The notes: generated by a model not told the origin, from the sequence alone. A stretch of DNA of 64,000 nucleotides from Streptomyces longispororuber (GCF_024448165.1 NZ_JAMOLN010000026.1:1-64000), one strand, 5' to 3'; counted from the first letter of the stretch, positions 17,280 through 26,049 are shown. Numbers and translations are program-made.

Positions 17280-20050
17280 CGCTCCTCAAGGAACCCGACT
17301 TCGGAACACCGGAACGGCCGGGCCCGGCGACCGTCTCCGTGGAGATCGACGGCATGCCGGTGACCGTGCCCGAGGGCACGTCGGTGATGCGCGCCGCCGC
17401 CGAGGCCGGCGTCGACATCCCGAAGCTGTGCGCCACCGACAGCCTGGACGCGTTCGGCTCGTGCCGGCTGTGCGTCGTGGAGATCGACGGCCGCCGCGGC
17501 ACCCCGGCCTCCTGCACCACCCCGTGCAGCGAGGGCATGTCGGTGCGCACCCAGACCCCCAAGGTGGAGAAGCTGCGCCAGGGCGTCATGGAGCTCTACA
17601 TCTCCGACCACCCCCTGGACTGTCTGACCTGCCCCGCCAACGGCGACTGCGAACTGCAGGACATGGCCGGTGTGGTGGGCCTGCGCCAGGTCCGCTACGG
17701 CTACGAGGGCGAGAACCACCTCGACGCCGAGAAGGACACCTCCAACCCCTACTTCGACTTCGACCCGTCCAAGTGCATCGCCTGCTCGCGCTGCGTACGG
17801 GCCTGCGGCGAGGTGCAGGGCACGTTCGCGCTGACCATCGAGGGGCGCGGCTTCGAGTCCAAGGTGGCGGCGGGCGCGGGCGAGTCGTTCATGGACTCCG
17901 AGTGCGTCTCCTGCGGCGCCTGCGTCCAGGCCTGCCCGACCTCGACCCTCCAGGAGCGCTCGGTCGTCGACCTCGGCATGCCGACCCGCTCCGTCGTCAC
18001 CACCTGCGCGTACTGCGGCGTCGGCTGCTCCTTCAAGGCCGAGCTGCGCGGCGACGAACTCGTGCGCATGGTCCCGTACAAGGACGGCGGGGCCAACGAG
18101 GGCCACTCCTGCGTGAAGGGCCGCTTCGCCTTCGGTTACGCGACGCACCCCGACCGTCAACTCAAGCCCATGGTGCGGGAGTCCATCACCGATCCCTGGC
18201 GCGAGGTCGAGTGGGACGAGGCGATCGGCACGGTCGCCCGCCGCATGCGCGAGATCCAGGACCGTCACGGCAAGGGCTCCATCGGCGCGATCTCCTCTTC
18301 CCGTTGCACCAATGAAGAGGTCTACGTCGTCCAGAAGATGGTCCGCGCCGCGTTCGGCAACAACAACGTCGACACCTGCGCCCGCGTCTGCCACTCGCCC
18401 ACCGGCTACGGGCTGAAGCAGACCTTCGGCGAATCGGCCGGCACCCAGGACTTCCGCTCGGTCGCCGAGGCCGACGTCATCATGGTCATCGGCGCCAATC
18501 CCACCGACGGCCACCCGGTGTTCGCCTCCCGGATGAAGCGCAGGCTGCGCGAGGGCGCCCGGCTCATCGTGGTCGACCCGCGCCGCATCGACCTGGTCCG
18601 TTCCCCGCACATCGAGGCCAGCCACCACCTCCAGCTGCGGCCCTCCACCAACGTGGCCGTGGTCAACGCGATGGCGCACGTCGTCGTCACCGAGGGCCTC
18701 GTCGACAAGGGCTTCGTCGCGCAGCGCTGCGAGGGCTACGAGGACTGGGCCGAGTTCGTGGCCCGCCCGGAGAACAGCCCCGAGGCCACCGAGGAGGTCA
18801 CCGGCGTCCCCGCCGCCGAGCTGCGCGCCGCCGCCCGCCTCTACGCGTCCGCACCCAACGGAGCCATCTACTACGGCCTCGGCGTCACCGAGCACAGCCA
18901 GGGTTCCACCATGGTCATGGGCATGGCCAACCTGGCGATGGCCTGCGGCAACATCGGCCGCGACGGCGTCGGCGTGAACCCGCTGCGCGGGCAGAACAAC
19001 GTCCAGGGCTCCTGCGACATGGGCTCCTTCCCGCACGAACTGCCCGGCTACCGGCATGTGTCGGACGACGCGGTGCGCGGCGTCTTCGAGGAACTGTGGG
19101 GCGGCACGATCCTCGCCGAGCCGGGCCTGCGCATCCCCAACATGTTCGACGCGGCCATCGACGGCACGTTCCGCGGCCTGTTCGTGCACGGCGAGGACAT
19201 CGCCCAGTCGGACCCGAACCTGAAGCACGTGACGGCGGCCCTCGAAGCCATGGAACTGGTCGTCGTCCAGGACCTGTTCCTCAACGAGACCGCCAAGTTC
19301 GCCCACGTCTTCCTGCCCGGCGCCTCCTTCCTGGAGAAGGACGGCACGTTCACCAACGCCGAGCGGCGCATCAACCTGGTCCGCCAGGTGATGGCCCCCA
19401 AGGCGGGCAAGCACGAGTGGCAGATCGTCTGCGAGATCGCCACCGCCATGGGGTACCCCATGGCCTACGACCACCCGTCGCAGATCATGGACGAGATCGC
19501 CCAGGTCACCCCGACCTTCGAGGGCGTCTCCTTCGACCTCATCGACAAGCTCGGCAGCGTCCAGTGGCCGTGCAACGAAGAGGCCCCCGAAGGCACCCCG
19601 ACCATGCACGTGGACGAATTCACCCGCGGCAAGGGCCGGTTCGTCGTCACCTCGTACGTCCCGACCAACGAACGCAGCACCCGCCGCTACCCGCTGGTCC
19701 TCACCACCGGCCGCATCCTCAGCCAGTACAACGTCGGCGCGCAGACCCGGCGCACCGGCAACGTCGCCTGGCACCCCGAGGACATCCTCGAACTGCATCC
19801 GCACGACGCCGAGGAACGCGGCATCACCGACGGCGACACCGTCACCCTCGCCAGCCGCGTCGGCACCACCACGCTCAAGGCGCAGATCTCCGACCGGATG
19901 CCGACCGGCGTCGTCTACACGACGTTCCACCACCCGGTCACCGGGGCGAACGTGGTGACCACCGAGAACTCGGACTGGGCCACCAACTGCCCCGAGTACA
20001 AGGTGACCGCCGTCCAGGTGCGGCGCGCCCGCGTCACGGCGGGGGACTGA
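17276..20050 (+). CDS. fdsA: NAD-dependent formate dehydrogenase alpha subunit (molybdenum, cysteine type)
   Basis: This 924-residue subunit oxidises formate to CO2 at a molybdopterin centre. The N-terminus is NuoG-like: a [2Fe-2S] ferredoxin fold (CATDSLDAFGSCRLC) and a Cys-rich segment (CLTCPANGDC). Two [4Fe-4S] motifs (CIACSRCVRAC, CVSCGACVQAC) follow, then the catalytic domain opening with CAYCGVGC. In CARVCHSPTG, Cys372 is the molybdenum ligand with His373 next to it, so this is a cysteine and not a selenocysteine enzyme. The C-terminus has the usual molybdopterin-binding barrel (TTGRILSQYN, FHHPVTGAN). No FdhD sulfur-carrier gene accompanies it in the window, so that maturation factor must lie elsewhere. 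Confidence 0.93.
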   Translation: MTLLKEPDFGTPERPGPATVSVEIDGMPVTVPEGTSVMRAAAEAGVDIPKLCATDSLDAFGSCRLCVVEIDGRRGTPASCTTPCSEGMSVRTQTPKVEKLRQGVMELYISDHPLDCLTCPANGDCELQDMAGVVGLRQVRYGYEGENHLDAEKDTSNPYFDFDPSKCIACSRCVRACGEVQGTFALTIEGRGFESKVAAGAGESFMDSECVSCGACVQACPTSTLQERSVVDLGMPTRSVVTTCAYCGVGCSFKAELRGDELVRMVPYKDGGANEGHSCVKGRFAFGYATHPDRQLKPMVRESITDPWREVEWDEAIGTVARRMREIQDRHGKGSIGAISSSRCTNEEVYVVQKMVRAAFGNNNVDTCARVCHSPTGYGLKQTFGESAGTQDFRSVAEADVIMVIGANPTDGHPVFASRMKRRLREGARLIVVDPRRIDLVRSPHIEASHHLQLRPSTNVAVVNAMAHVVVTEGLVDKGFVAQRCEGYEDWAEFVARPENSPEATEEVTGVPAAELRAAARLYASAPNGAIYYGLGVTEHSQGSTMVMGMANLAMACGNIGRDGVGVNPLRGQNNVQGSCDMGSFPHELPGYRHVSDDAVRGVFEELWGGTILAEPGLRIPNMFDAAIDGTFRGLFVHGEDIAQSDPNLKHVTAALEAMELVVVQDLFLNETAKFAHVFLPGASFLEKDGTFTNAERRINLVRQVMAPKAGKHEWQIVCEIATAMGYPMAYDHPSQIMDEIAQVTPTFEGVSFDLIDKLGSVQWPCNEEAPEGTPTMHVDEFTRGKGRFVVTSYVPTNERSTRRYPLVLTTGRILSQYNVGAQTRRTGNVAWHPEDILELHPHDAEERGITDGDTVTLASRVGTTTLKAQISDRMPTGVVYTTFHHPVTGANVVTTENSDWATNCPEYKVTAVQVRRARVTAGD

Positions 20051-20051
20051 C

Positions 20052-20312
20052 ATGGCCCACACCGCCGTGCCGGCCGAACGCCGGATGGCCAACGACATCG
20101 CCAAGCACCACGCCCACCTGCCGGCCGACCTGGCCGCCGAGGCCATCGCCGGCCACCTCACCAGGTTCTGGGACCCGCGGATGCGCGAGCGGCTCCTCGC
20201 CTCCGTGGACGACGGCGCCGACGGTGCCGACGGTGCCGACGGTGCCGACGGTGCCGGCGGCGCGGACGGATTCGACCCGCTCGTCCTGGCCGCGGTGAAA
20301 CTCATGCGCTGA
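20052..20312 (+). CDS. fdsD: Formate dehydrogenase delta subunit
   Basis: This 86-residue protein starts one base after the alpha-subunit stop and matches the small FdsD subunit through RMANDIAKH and HLTRFWDPRMRERLL, with a C-terminal LDPLV-type element (FDPLVLAAVKLMR). FdsD proteins are needed for assembly or stability of the complex. Between the two conserved parts lies a run of DGA tripeptides coded by 9-bp tandem repeats, which lengthens the linker. It is the last gene of the operon, followed by a strong terminator. Confidence 0.88.
   Translation: MAHTAVPAERRMANDIAKHHAHLPADLAAEAIAGHLTRFWDPRMRERLLASVDDGADGADGADGADGAGGADGFDPLVLAAVKLMR
20211..20255 (+). repeat. 9-bp tandem repeat (five units) inside fdsD
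   Basis: GACGGCGCC once and GACGGTGCC four times, head to tail, coding DGA repeats in the linker of the delta subunit. Copy number is likely to vary between strains by slippage without breaking the frame. Confidence 0.9.
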
Positions 20313-20328
20313 GGCGCTTCCCGCAGAC

Positions 20329-20366
20329 GGTGGGGCGACGCGGCCGTGCAACCGCGTCGCCCCACC
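20329..20366 (+). terminator. Hairpin terminator of the formate dehydrogenase operon
   Basis: A perfect 15-bp stem (20329-20343 with 20352-20366) with an 8-nt loop lies 17 bp after the delta-subunit stop and isolates the reductase gene that follows. Confidence 0.85.
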
Positions 20367-20434
20367 CGTTTCACCCGCACGACCTCATGTCCTCGAGTAA
20401 CTCCCCACACCCTCGAATTCCCGGAGGAGTCACG

Positions 20435-21406
20435 ATGAAGATCGCAGTTGTCGGCGCCGGAGCCATCGGCGCCTATGTCGGAGCCGCCCTGCACCGCGGC
20501 GGCGCCGAGGTCCACCTCATCGCCCGCCGCGACCACCTGCGGGCCATCCAGGAGAACGGCGTCCGGGTGCTCAGCGCCCGCGGCGACTTCACCGCCCACC
20601 CGCACGCCACCGACGACCCGAACGAGATCGGCCCGGTCGACTACGTCTTCCTCGGCCTGAAGGCCCACTCGTACCCCACCAGCGGCGCACTGATCACCCC
20701 GCTGCTCGGCGAGCACACCGCGGTCGTCGCCGGACAGAACGGCATCCCCTGGTGGTACTTCCACCAGCTGAAGGGCCCCTACGAGGGCCGCCGCATCGAA
20801 GCCGTCGACCCGGGCGGCGCCACCAGCGAGGTGCTGCCCCCGCAGCGCGCCATCGGCTGCGTCGTCTACCCGGCCACCGTCATCGAGTCCCCGGGCGTCA
20901 TCCGGCATCTGGAAGGCACCCGGTTCTCCATCGGCGAGCCGGGCGGGGAACTCTCCGACCGGTGCACGGCCCTCAGCGAAGCCATGATCGCGGGCGGTCT
21001 GAAGTGTCCCGTCGAGGAGAACCTCCGCGACGACATCTGGATCAAGCTGATGGGCAACGCGGCCTTCAACCCGATCAGCGCCCTCACCCGGGCCACCATG
21101 GTCGACATCTGCCGCCACCCGTCGACCCGCACCATGGTCACCCGCGTCATGGAGGAGATCCTCGACGTCGCGGCCCGCGTCGGCTCCCGGCCCGACATCT
21201 CCATCGAGAAGCGGCTGCGCGGCGCCGAGGGCGTCGGCCACCACAAGACGTCCATGCTCCAGGACCTCGAAGCGGGCAAGCAGCTGGAACTGGACGCCAT
21301 CGTCACGGCCGTCGTGGAGATGGCCGACATCACCGGCGCCGAGGCACCGACGCTGCGCACGGTGCACGCCGCGACCGACCTGCTGGCCCGCACCGTGGCC
21401 GCGTAG
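20435..21406 (+). CDS. PanE/ApbA-family reductase; candidate oxalyl-CoA reductase
   Basis: This 323-residue protein has the 2-dehydropantoate 2-reductase fold: N-terminal NADP site (KIAVVGAGAIGAYVGAAL, then ARRDHLRAI) and the helical C-terminal domain with the conserved lysine and asparagine in DIWIKLMGNAAFNPISALTR. GGAGGAG lies 6 nt before the ATG. It is flanked by formate dehydrogenase and a LysR gene inside the oxalate island, far from pantothenate genes. In Methylobacterium a PanE-family enzyme is reported to reduce oxalyl-CoA to glyoxylate, opening oxalate to assimilation. I infer the same role here from context. Ketopantoate reductase or reduction of another 2-oxo acid remains possible. 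Confidence 0.8.
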   Translation: MKIAVVGAGAIGAYVGAALHRGGAEVHLIARRDHLRAIQENGVRVLSARGDFTAHPHATDDPNEIGPVDYVFLGLKAHSYPTSGALITPLLGEHTAVVAGQNGIPWWYFHQLKGPYEGRRIEAVDPGGATSEVLPPQRAIGCVVYPATVIESPGVIRHLEGTRFSIGEPGGELSDRCTALSEAMIAGGLKCPVEENLRDDIWIKLMGNAAFNPISALTRATMVDICRHPSTRTMVTRVMEEILDVAARVGSRPDISIEKRLRGAEGVGHHKTSMLQDLEAGKQLELDAIVTAVVEMADITGAEAPTLRTVHAATDLLARTVAA

Positions 21407-21479
21407 CGGGTCTTGTCGTACGGGAGCCGGTGGGCGAGGCTTCGAACGATCACGTGACAGCCCCGGAAGGGAGCCGTAC

Positions 21480-22415
21480 ATGCTGTTCCGGCAGCTGGAG
21501 TACTTCGTGGCGGTGGCGCGCGAACGACACTTCGCGCGCGCCGCGGAGTCCTGCTACGTCTCCCAGCCGGCGCTCTCCGCGGCCATCGCCAAACTGGAGC
21601 GCGAACTCAACGTCACGCTGATCAACCGTGGCCACACCTACCAGGGCCTGACCGCCGAGGGGGAGCGGCTGGTCGTCTGGGCCAAGCGGATCCTCGCCGA
21701 ACAGGAGGCGTTCAAGGCCGAGGTGGCCGCCGTGCAGTCGGGCATCACCGGGACGCTGCGCCTGGGCACCGACCCCACGGCGTCCACCACGCTCGCCCTC
21801 CCGGTCGCCGCCTTCTGCTCCGCGCACCCGCTGGCCAAGGTGCAGGTCCGCTCGCGCCTGTCCACGAGGGAACTCCACCGCCAGCTGCGCGACTTCGAAC
21901 TCGACGTCGCCATCGCCCACTTCGACCCCTGCGACCAGGAGGGCCTGCAGATCGTCCCGCTCTACGAGGAGCGGTACATGCTGCTGGTCCCCGACGAACA
22001 GTTCACCTCGGTCCAGGGCAGCGTCAGCTGGGCGGACGCGGCGCAGCTCCCCCTCGCGCTGCTCACCCCCGACATGCGGATCCGGCAGATCGTCGACAAG
22101 GTCTTCGCCGACAAGGGCCTGGAGGTCACCCCGCAGGTCGAGACCGACTCGATCGCCTCCCTGTACGCCCACGTGGGCGGCGGCGACTGGGCGAGCATCG
22201 TCCCGCACACCTGGCTGCGGGCGATGCCCGTCGTCGGCCGGGCGCGGGCGCTGCCGCTGGTCGACCCGGCGGCCGGGGCGCAGGTCTCGGTCGCCATCCA
22301 CGCGGGCACGCCCGGCTCGATCGCGGCCCGCGCCTTCGTCAGCGCGGCCACCGGCCTTGGCCTCGACGAGGTCTTCGCCCAGCCGCCGCGGCCCGTGCCC
22401 GACCGGGTCCGCTGA
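21480..22415 (+). CDS. LysR-family transcriptional regulator, probable second regulator of the oxalate island
   Basis: This 311-residue protein has an N-terminal winged helix-turn-helix (LFRQLEYFVAVARERHFARAA, SQPALSAAIAKLERELNVTLINR) and a periplasmic-binding-like effector domain (LRLGTDPTAST to the end). The ATG at 21480 follows GGAAGGGAG. It runs in the same direction as the reductase gene and ends 2 bp from the convergent AMP-ligase gene, with no room for a terminator. LysR proteins bind T-N11-A boxes; two occur between the AMP-ligase gene and oxc, about 1.7 kb away. Control of those two genes is an inference. Confidence 0.88.
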   Translation: MLFRQLEYFVAVARERHFARAAESCYVSQPALSAAIAKLERELNVTLINRGHTYQGLTAEGERLVVWAKRILAEQEAFKAEVAAVQSGITGTLRLGTDPTASTTLALPVAAFCSAHPLAKVQVRSRLSTRELHRQLRDFELDVAIAHFDPCDQEGLQIVPLYEERYMLLVPDEQFTSVQGSVSWADAAQLPLALLTPDMRIRQIVDKVFADKGLEVTPQVETDSIASLYAHVGGGDWASIVPHTWLRAMPVVGRARALPLVDPAAGAQVSVAIHAGTPGSIAARAFVSAATGLGLDEVFAQPPRPVPDRVR

Positions 22416-22417
22416 TC

Positions 22418-23965
22418 TCACGCGTACCGGTCCCGTACCGCGATCCGGTCGAGCCCGCCCTGCGCGGTCCGCGGCAGCGCCCCGACCAGCACGATCCGCT
22501 CCGGCACCGCGAAGGCGGCGAGCCGGTCGCGGCAGTAGCGCAGGATCTCCGCCGGGCCCGCGCACTCCTCGCCCCGCACCACCACGGCGGCCGCCACCCG
22601 CTGCCCGCCCCCGCCGTCGGCCACCCCGAACACGGCCGCCTCGACGACGGAGGGGCACCCGGCGAGCACGTCCTCCACGTACTCGGGCGAGACCGTCCGG
22701 CCCCCGCGCTCGATGAGAGTGCCGATCCGCCCGGCCAGCGACAGGTACCCGTCCTCGTCCAGGGACCCCAGATCGCCGGTGCGCAGCCAGCCGTCGGCGG
22801 TGAACACCCGGGCCCCACCGCCGGGTTCGGCGAGACGGCCGCGCGCGACCGTCGGCCCCTGCACCCACACCTCACCGCGCACCCCGGCCGGCCGGTCCCG
22901 CCCGTCCGGGCCGACGACGCGCAGCCGCACCCCGGTCGCCCGGCCCACCGTGCCCTGCTTCAGCGGCCCGCGCTGCGGCAGCGGCTCGCCGGCGATCTGG
23001 TGCGTTGACTCCGTCGTCCCGTACGCGGACAGCAACGGCGCCGCGAACATCCGCTCCAGAGCGCGCTGCGTAGCCGCGTTCAGGGGTCCGCCGCAACTGC
23101 GGACGAACCGCAGCGGCGGCGGATGCGGCCCCGGATCCTGCGTCTCGGACCGGGCCAGCAGCGCCTCGTGGAGGCTCGGCACCGCGGTGAACCAGGTCGC
23201 CCCGACCGCCCGCAGATCGTCCCAGAGCGTCTCCGCGCGGAAGCGCCCGGACGCGGGCAGCAGCACGCACCCGCCGGTGGCCAGCGGCGCGAGGAGCGCC
23301 GCGAACAGGCCGTGCCCGTGGAAGAACGGCATCACGGCCACCGTCGCGTCCCGGGGCCCCAGCTCGTACGTGGCGCAGATCCCCCGCACCGAAGCGGCCA
23401 CGTTCGCGTGGCTCAGCGGCACCAGCCGGGCCCGGCCCATCGTGCCCGCCGTACACAGCACCACGGTGTCCTGCGGGGCGAGACCCGGCGGCGGGCCGGG
23501 GACGAGCGCACCGGACCGCAGCCCGACCGACGCCGCCCCGCCACGCCGCAGCGCCACGCGCACGGTCCAGCCCACCCCGTCCTCCGCCGCCAGCACGGCC
23601 CGCGCCCCCAACTCCGCTGTGCGTGCCGCGAGTTCGGACGCCGGGAGGGCGGGATCGAGCGGGGCGGTCACCAGGCCCGCGCGGGCCGCGCCCAGCAGGG
23701 CGACCACGAACTCGACGGTGTTCGAGGAGACCAGGGCGACCACGTCGCCGCGCCGCAGCCCCGCCGCACGCAACCGGTCCGCCGTCCGCCCGGCCAGGGC
23801 CGCGAGATCACGGTAGGAGAGCGGCAGCCGGTCCCGGCCGACGACCAGCGCGCGGGCCTCGGGACGCTCCCGGGCCTGCCGCTCGACCAGACCGGCCAGA
23901 CCCGTGAGTGCGGGCGGCCGGTACCGGTGGGCATCGCGCACGGACGCCGCGGCCGACGTGGCCAT
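22418..23965 (-). CDS. AMP-forming acyl-CoA synthetase related to oxalyl-CoA synthetase (AAE3/Pcs60 type), with altered motifs
   Basis: This 515-residue ANL enzyme resembles oxalate-CoA ligases in its core: MPFFHGHGLFAALLAPL, GRFRAETLW, TWFTAVPSLHEALL, RFVRSCGGPL and SAYGTTESTHQI. GGAGGAGG precedes the ATG. Two catalytic signatures are eroded: the phosphate loop reads CTAGTMGRARLV, with Arg180 where lysine is usual, and the C-terminal motif reads PRTAQGGLDR, with Gly504 where the adenylation lysine belongs. RGGRTVSP replaces the usual RGGEKISP. It may make oxalyl-CoA slowly, perform only the thioester half-reaction, or be decaying. It is divergent from oxc with shared regulatory repeats between. 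Confidence 0.78.
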   Translation of the reverse strand: MATSAAASVRDAHRYRPPALTGLAGLVERQARERPEARALVVGRDRLPLSYRDLAALAGRTADRLRAAGLRRGDVVALVSSNTVEFVVALLGAARAGLVTAPLDPALPASELAARTAELGARAVLAAEDGVGWTVRVALRRGGAASVGLRSGALVPGPPPGLAPQDTVVLCTAGTMGRARLVPLSHANVAASVRGICATYELGPRDATVAVMPFFHGHGLFAALLAPLATGGCVLLPASGRFRAETLWDDLRAVGATWFTAVPSLHEALLARSETQDPGPHPPPLRFVRSCGGPLNAATQRALERMFAAPLLSAYGTTESTHQIAGEPLPQRGPLKQGTVGRATGVRLRVVGPDGRDRPAGVRGEVWVQGPTVARGRLAEPGGGARVFTADGWLRTGDLGSLDEDGYLSLAGRIGTLIERGGRTVSPEYVEDVLAGCPSVVEAAVFGVADGGGGQRVAAAVVVRGEECAGPAEILRYCRDRLAAFAVPERIVLVGALPRTAQGGLDRIAVRDRYA

Positions 23966-24058
23966 GCCCTCCTCCTCCCGTCACGAACTCCCGTCACGAA
24001 GCAGTACCCAGCGAGCCTGCGAGGCCGCGCGCCCCGCGTCCAATACGCAGTCACGAAC

Positions 24059-24149
24059 AGCCGATAACCCCCGCTTATGGAGCGCGTCCGCGCAGCTCAC
24101 AGCCGTTCCCGGCCGGTCGATAGACACCGTTTATCGGCTGGAAGCCGAT
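24059..24149. promoter_or_regulatory. LysR-type operator array between the AMP-ligase gene and oxc
   Basis: The divergent region has three copies of one 7-mer: AGCCGAT (24059-24065), ATCGGCT (24133-24139) and AGCCGAT (24143-24149). The last two form a hairpin-like inverted repeat with a 3-nt spacer. Two T-N11-A boxes fall here: ATAA-N7-TTAT (24064-24078) and T24121-N11-A24133. AGCCGATAA at 24059 and TTATCGGCT at 24131 are perfect 9-bp complements. A LysR gene lies nearby at 21480. Confidence 0.6.
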
Positions 24150-24232
24150 GGGTCTTGGACGCGGGCCCACCCGCTGTCGAAGGTGGGGTCAGAAGCCGCT
24201 CCGGCAGGACCTGCCCAAGGAGGATCCGGACC

Positions 24233-25951
24233 ATGACCGCCGCCTCGAACACGCCGGCCGAGCCCACCGACGGGTACCACCTCGTCGTCGACGCGCTGAA
24301 GATGAACGGGGTCGAGACCGTCTACGGCGTGGTCGGCATCCCCATCACCGACCTCGCCCGCCTCGCGCAGGCCGAGGGCATCCGCTACGTGGGCTTCCGC
24401 CACGAGTCCAACGCCGGACACGCCGCCGCGATCGCCGGCTACCTCACCAAACAGCCGGGCATCTGTCTCACCGTCTCCGCCCCCGGCTTCCTCAACGGCC
24501 TGGTGGCGCTCGCCAACGCCACCACCAACTGCTTCCCCATGGTCCAGATCTCCGGCTCGAGCGAGCGCCACCTCGTCGACCTCAAGCAGGGCGACTACGA
24601 GGAGATGGACCAGCTCGCCGCGGCCCAGCCGTTCGTGAAGGCCGCCTACCGGGTCAGCCGTGTCGAGGACATCGGCCGCGGCATCGCCCGCGCCCTGCGC
24701 ACCGCGATCTCCGGCCGCCCCGGCGGCGTCTACCTCGACATCCCCGCCGCCGTGCTCGGCTCGATCATGGACAAGGAGGAGGGCGCGAAGACGCTGAGCC
24801 GCCTGGTCGACCCGGCCCCGCGCCAGCTGCCCGCCCCCGAGTCGGTGGACCGCGCGATCGAGCTGCTCGCCTCGGCCGAGCGCCCGCTCGTCGTCCTCGG
24901 CAAGGGCGCGGCCTACGCGCAGGCCGACACCAAGATCCGCGACTTCGTCGAGTCGACCGGCATTCCCTACGTACCGATGTCCATGGCCAAGGGCCTGCTC
25001 CCCGACGACCACCCGCAGTCCGCGGCGACGGCCCGCTCCCTCGCCCTCAAGCGGGCCGACGTGGTCATGCTGGTCGGCGCCCGGCTGAACTGGCTGCTCA
25101 ACCACGGCGAGCGCGGCTGGAACCCCGACGCCAAGTTCATCCAGGTCGACATCGAGCCCAGGGAGATCGACAGCAACCAGCCGATCGCCGCCCCGCTCGT
25201 CGGCGACATCGAATCGGTGCTCGACGCGATATCGGAGCGCGCCAAGCCCGGCCAGATCGCGACGCCCGCGGCCTGGAAGGAAGAGCTGGCAGCCCGTTCC
25301 TCCCAGAACGTGGCGAAGATGGCCAAGCGCCTGGAGGCCGACCCGCACCCCATGCAGTTCATGGGCGCGCTCCGGGCGGTACGCGACGTGCTGCGCCCGC
25401 GCCCGGAGACGTACCTGGTCAACGAGGGCGCGAACGCCCTCGACATGGCACGCAACGTGATCGACATGTCCGTCCCGCGGCACCGCCTGGACAGCGGCAC
25501 GTGGGGCGTCATGGGCATCGGCATGGGCTACGCGATCGCCGCCGCCGTCGAGACCGGGCAGCCGGTGGTGGCGGTGGAGGGCGACAGCGCCTTCGGCTTC
25601 TCCGGCATGGAACTGGAGACGATCTGCCGCTACAACCTCCCGGTCGTCACCGTGATCATGAACAACGGCGGGGTGTACCGGGGCGACGAGGCCAGCGGCC
25701 GCTCCGACGACCCGGCCCCGACCACGCTGATGAGCGCCGCCCGCCACGACCTGATGATCGAGGCATTCGGCGGCAAGGGCTACCGCGCGACCACCCCCGC
25801 CGAGGTGACCGCGGCCCTCACCGAGGCCCTGGAGTCCGGCGGCCCGGCGCTGATCGACTGCGTGATCGACCCGTCGGCGGGCACGGAGAGTGGCCACATC
25901 GCCCACCTGAACCCGAAGGGTGTCGGCAACATCGGCCCCGCCAAGAGCTGA
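24233..25951 (+). CDS. oxc: Oxalyl-CoA decarboxylase (thiamine diphosphate enzyme)
   Basis: This 572-residue ThDP enzyme converts oxalyl-CoA to formyl-CoA and CO2. It has the three domains of the family: the PYR domain with the catalytic glutamate in YVGFRHESNAGHAAAIAGYL, the central domain (LGKGAAYAQADTKIRDFVE) and the PP domain with the Mg/ThDP motif GDSAFGFSGMELETICRYNLPVVTVIMNN. GVYRGDEAS and the C-terminal DPSAGTESGHI loop, which closes over the active site in Oxc, are present. AAGGAGG sits 9 nt before the ATG. The reaction feeds formyl-CoA to Frc and the formate dehydrogenase. The array at 24059-24149 probably controls it. Confidence 0.95.
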   Translation: MTAASNTPAEPTDGYHLVVDALKMNGVETVYGVVGIPITDLARLAQAEGIRYVGFRHESNAGHAAAIAGYLTKQPGICLTVSAPGFLNGLVALANATTNCFPMVQISGSSERHLVDLKQGDYEEMDQLAAAQPFVKAAYRVSRVEDIGRGIARALRTAISGRPGGVYLDIPAAVLGSIMDKEEGAKTLSRLVDPAPRQLPAPESVDRAIELLASAERPLVVLGKGAAYAQADTKIRDFVESTGIPYVPMSMAKGLLPDDHPQSAATARSLALKRADVVMLVGARLNWLLNHGERGWNPDAKFIQVDIEPREIDSNQPIAAPLVGDIESVLDAISERAKPGQIATPAAWKEELAARSSQNVAKMAKRLEADPHPMQFMGALRAVRDVLRPRPETYLVNEGANALDMARNVIDMSVPRHRLDSGTWGVMGIGMGYAIAAAVETGQPVVAVEGDSAFGFSGMELETICRYNLPVVTVIMNNGGVYRGDEASGRSDDPAPTTLMSAARHDLMIEAFGGKGYRATTPAEVTAALTEALESGGPALIDCVIDPSAGTESGHIAHLNPKGVGNIGPAKS

Positions 25952-26049
25952 CGCCGCCGAGCGGGCGGATACGCAGGTGAAGGGCACCCCCAAACCTTGG
26001 TATTGTTGTGCGTGTCGCCGCGGGGAACACCCACGGGCGACAGCACCCG

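Noticed and set aside
16895-21481. A 1528-codon minus-strand open frame across the formate dehydrogenase genes
   Set aside because: It overlaps firmly identified genes on the other strand and consists of shadow-type sequence rich in Gly, Val, Asp and His.
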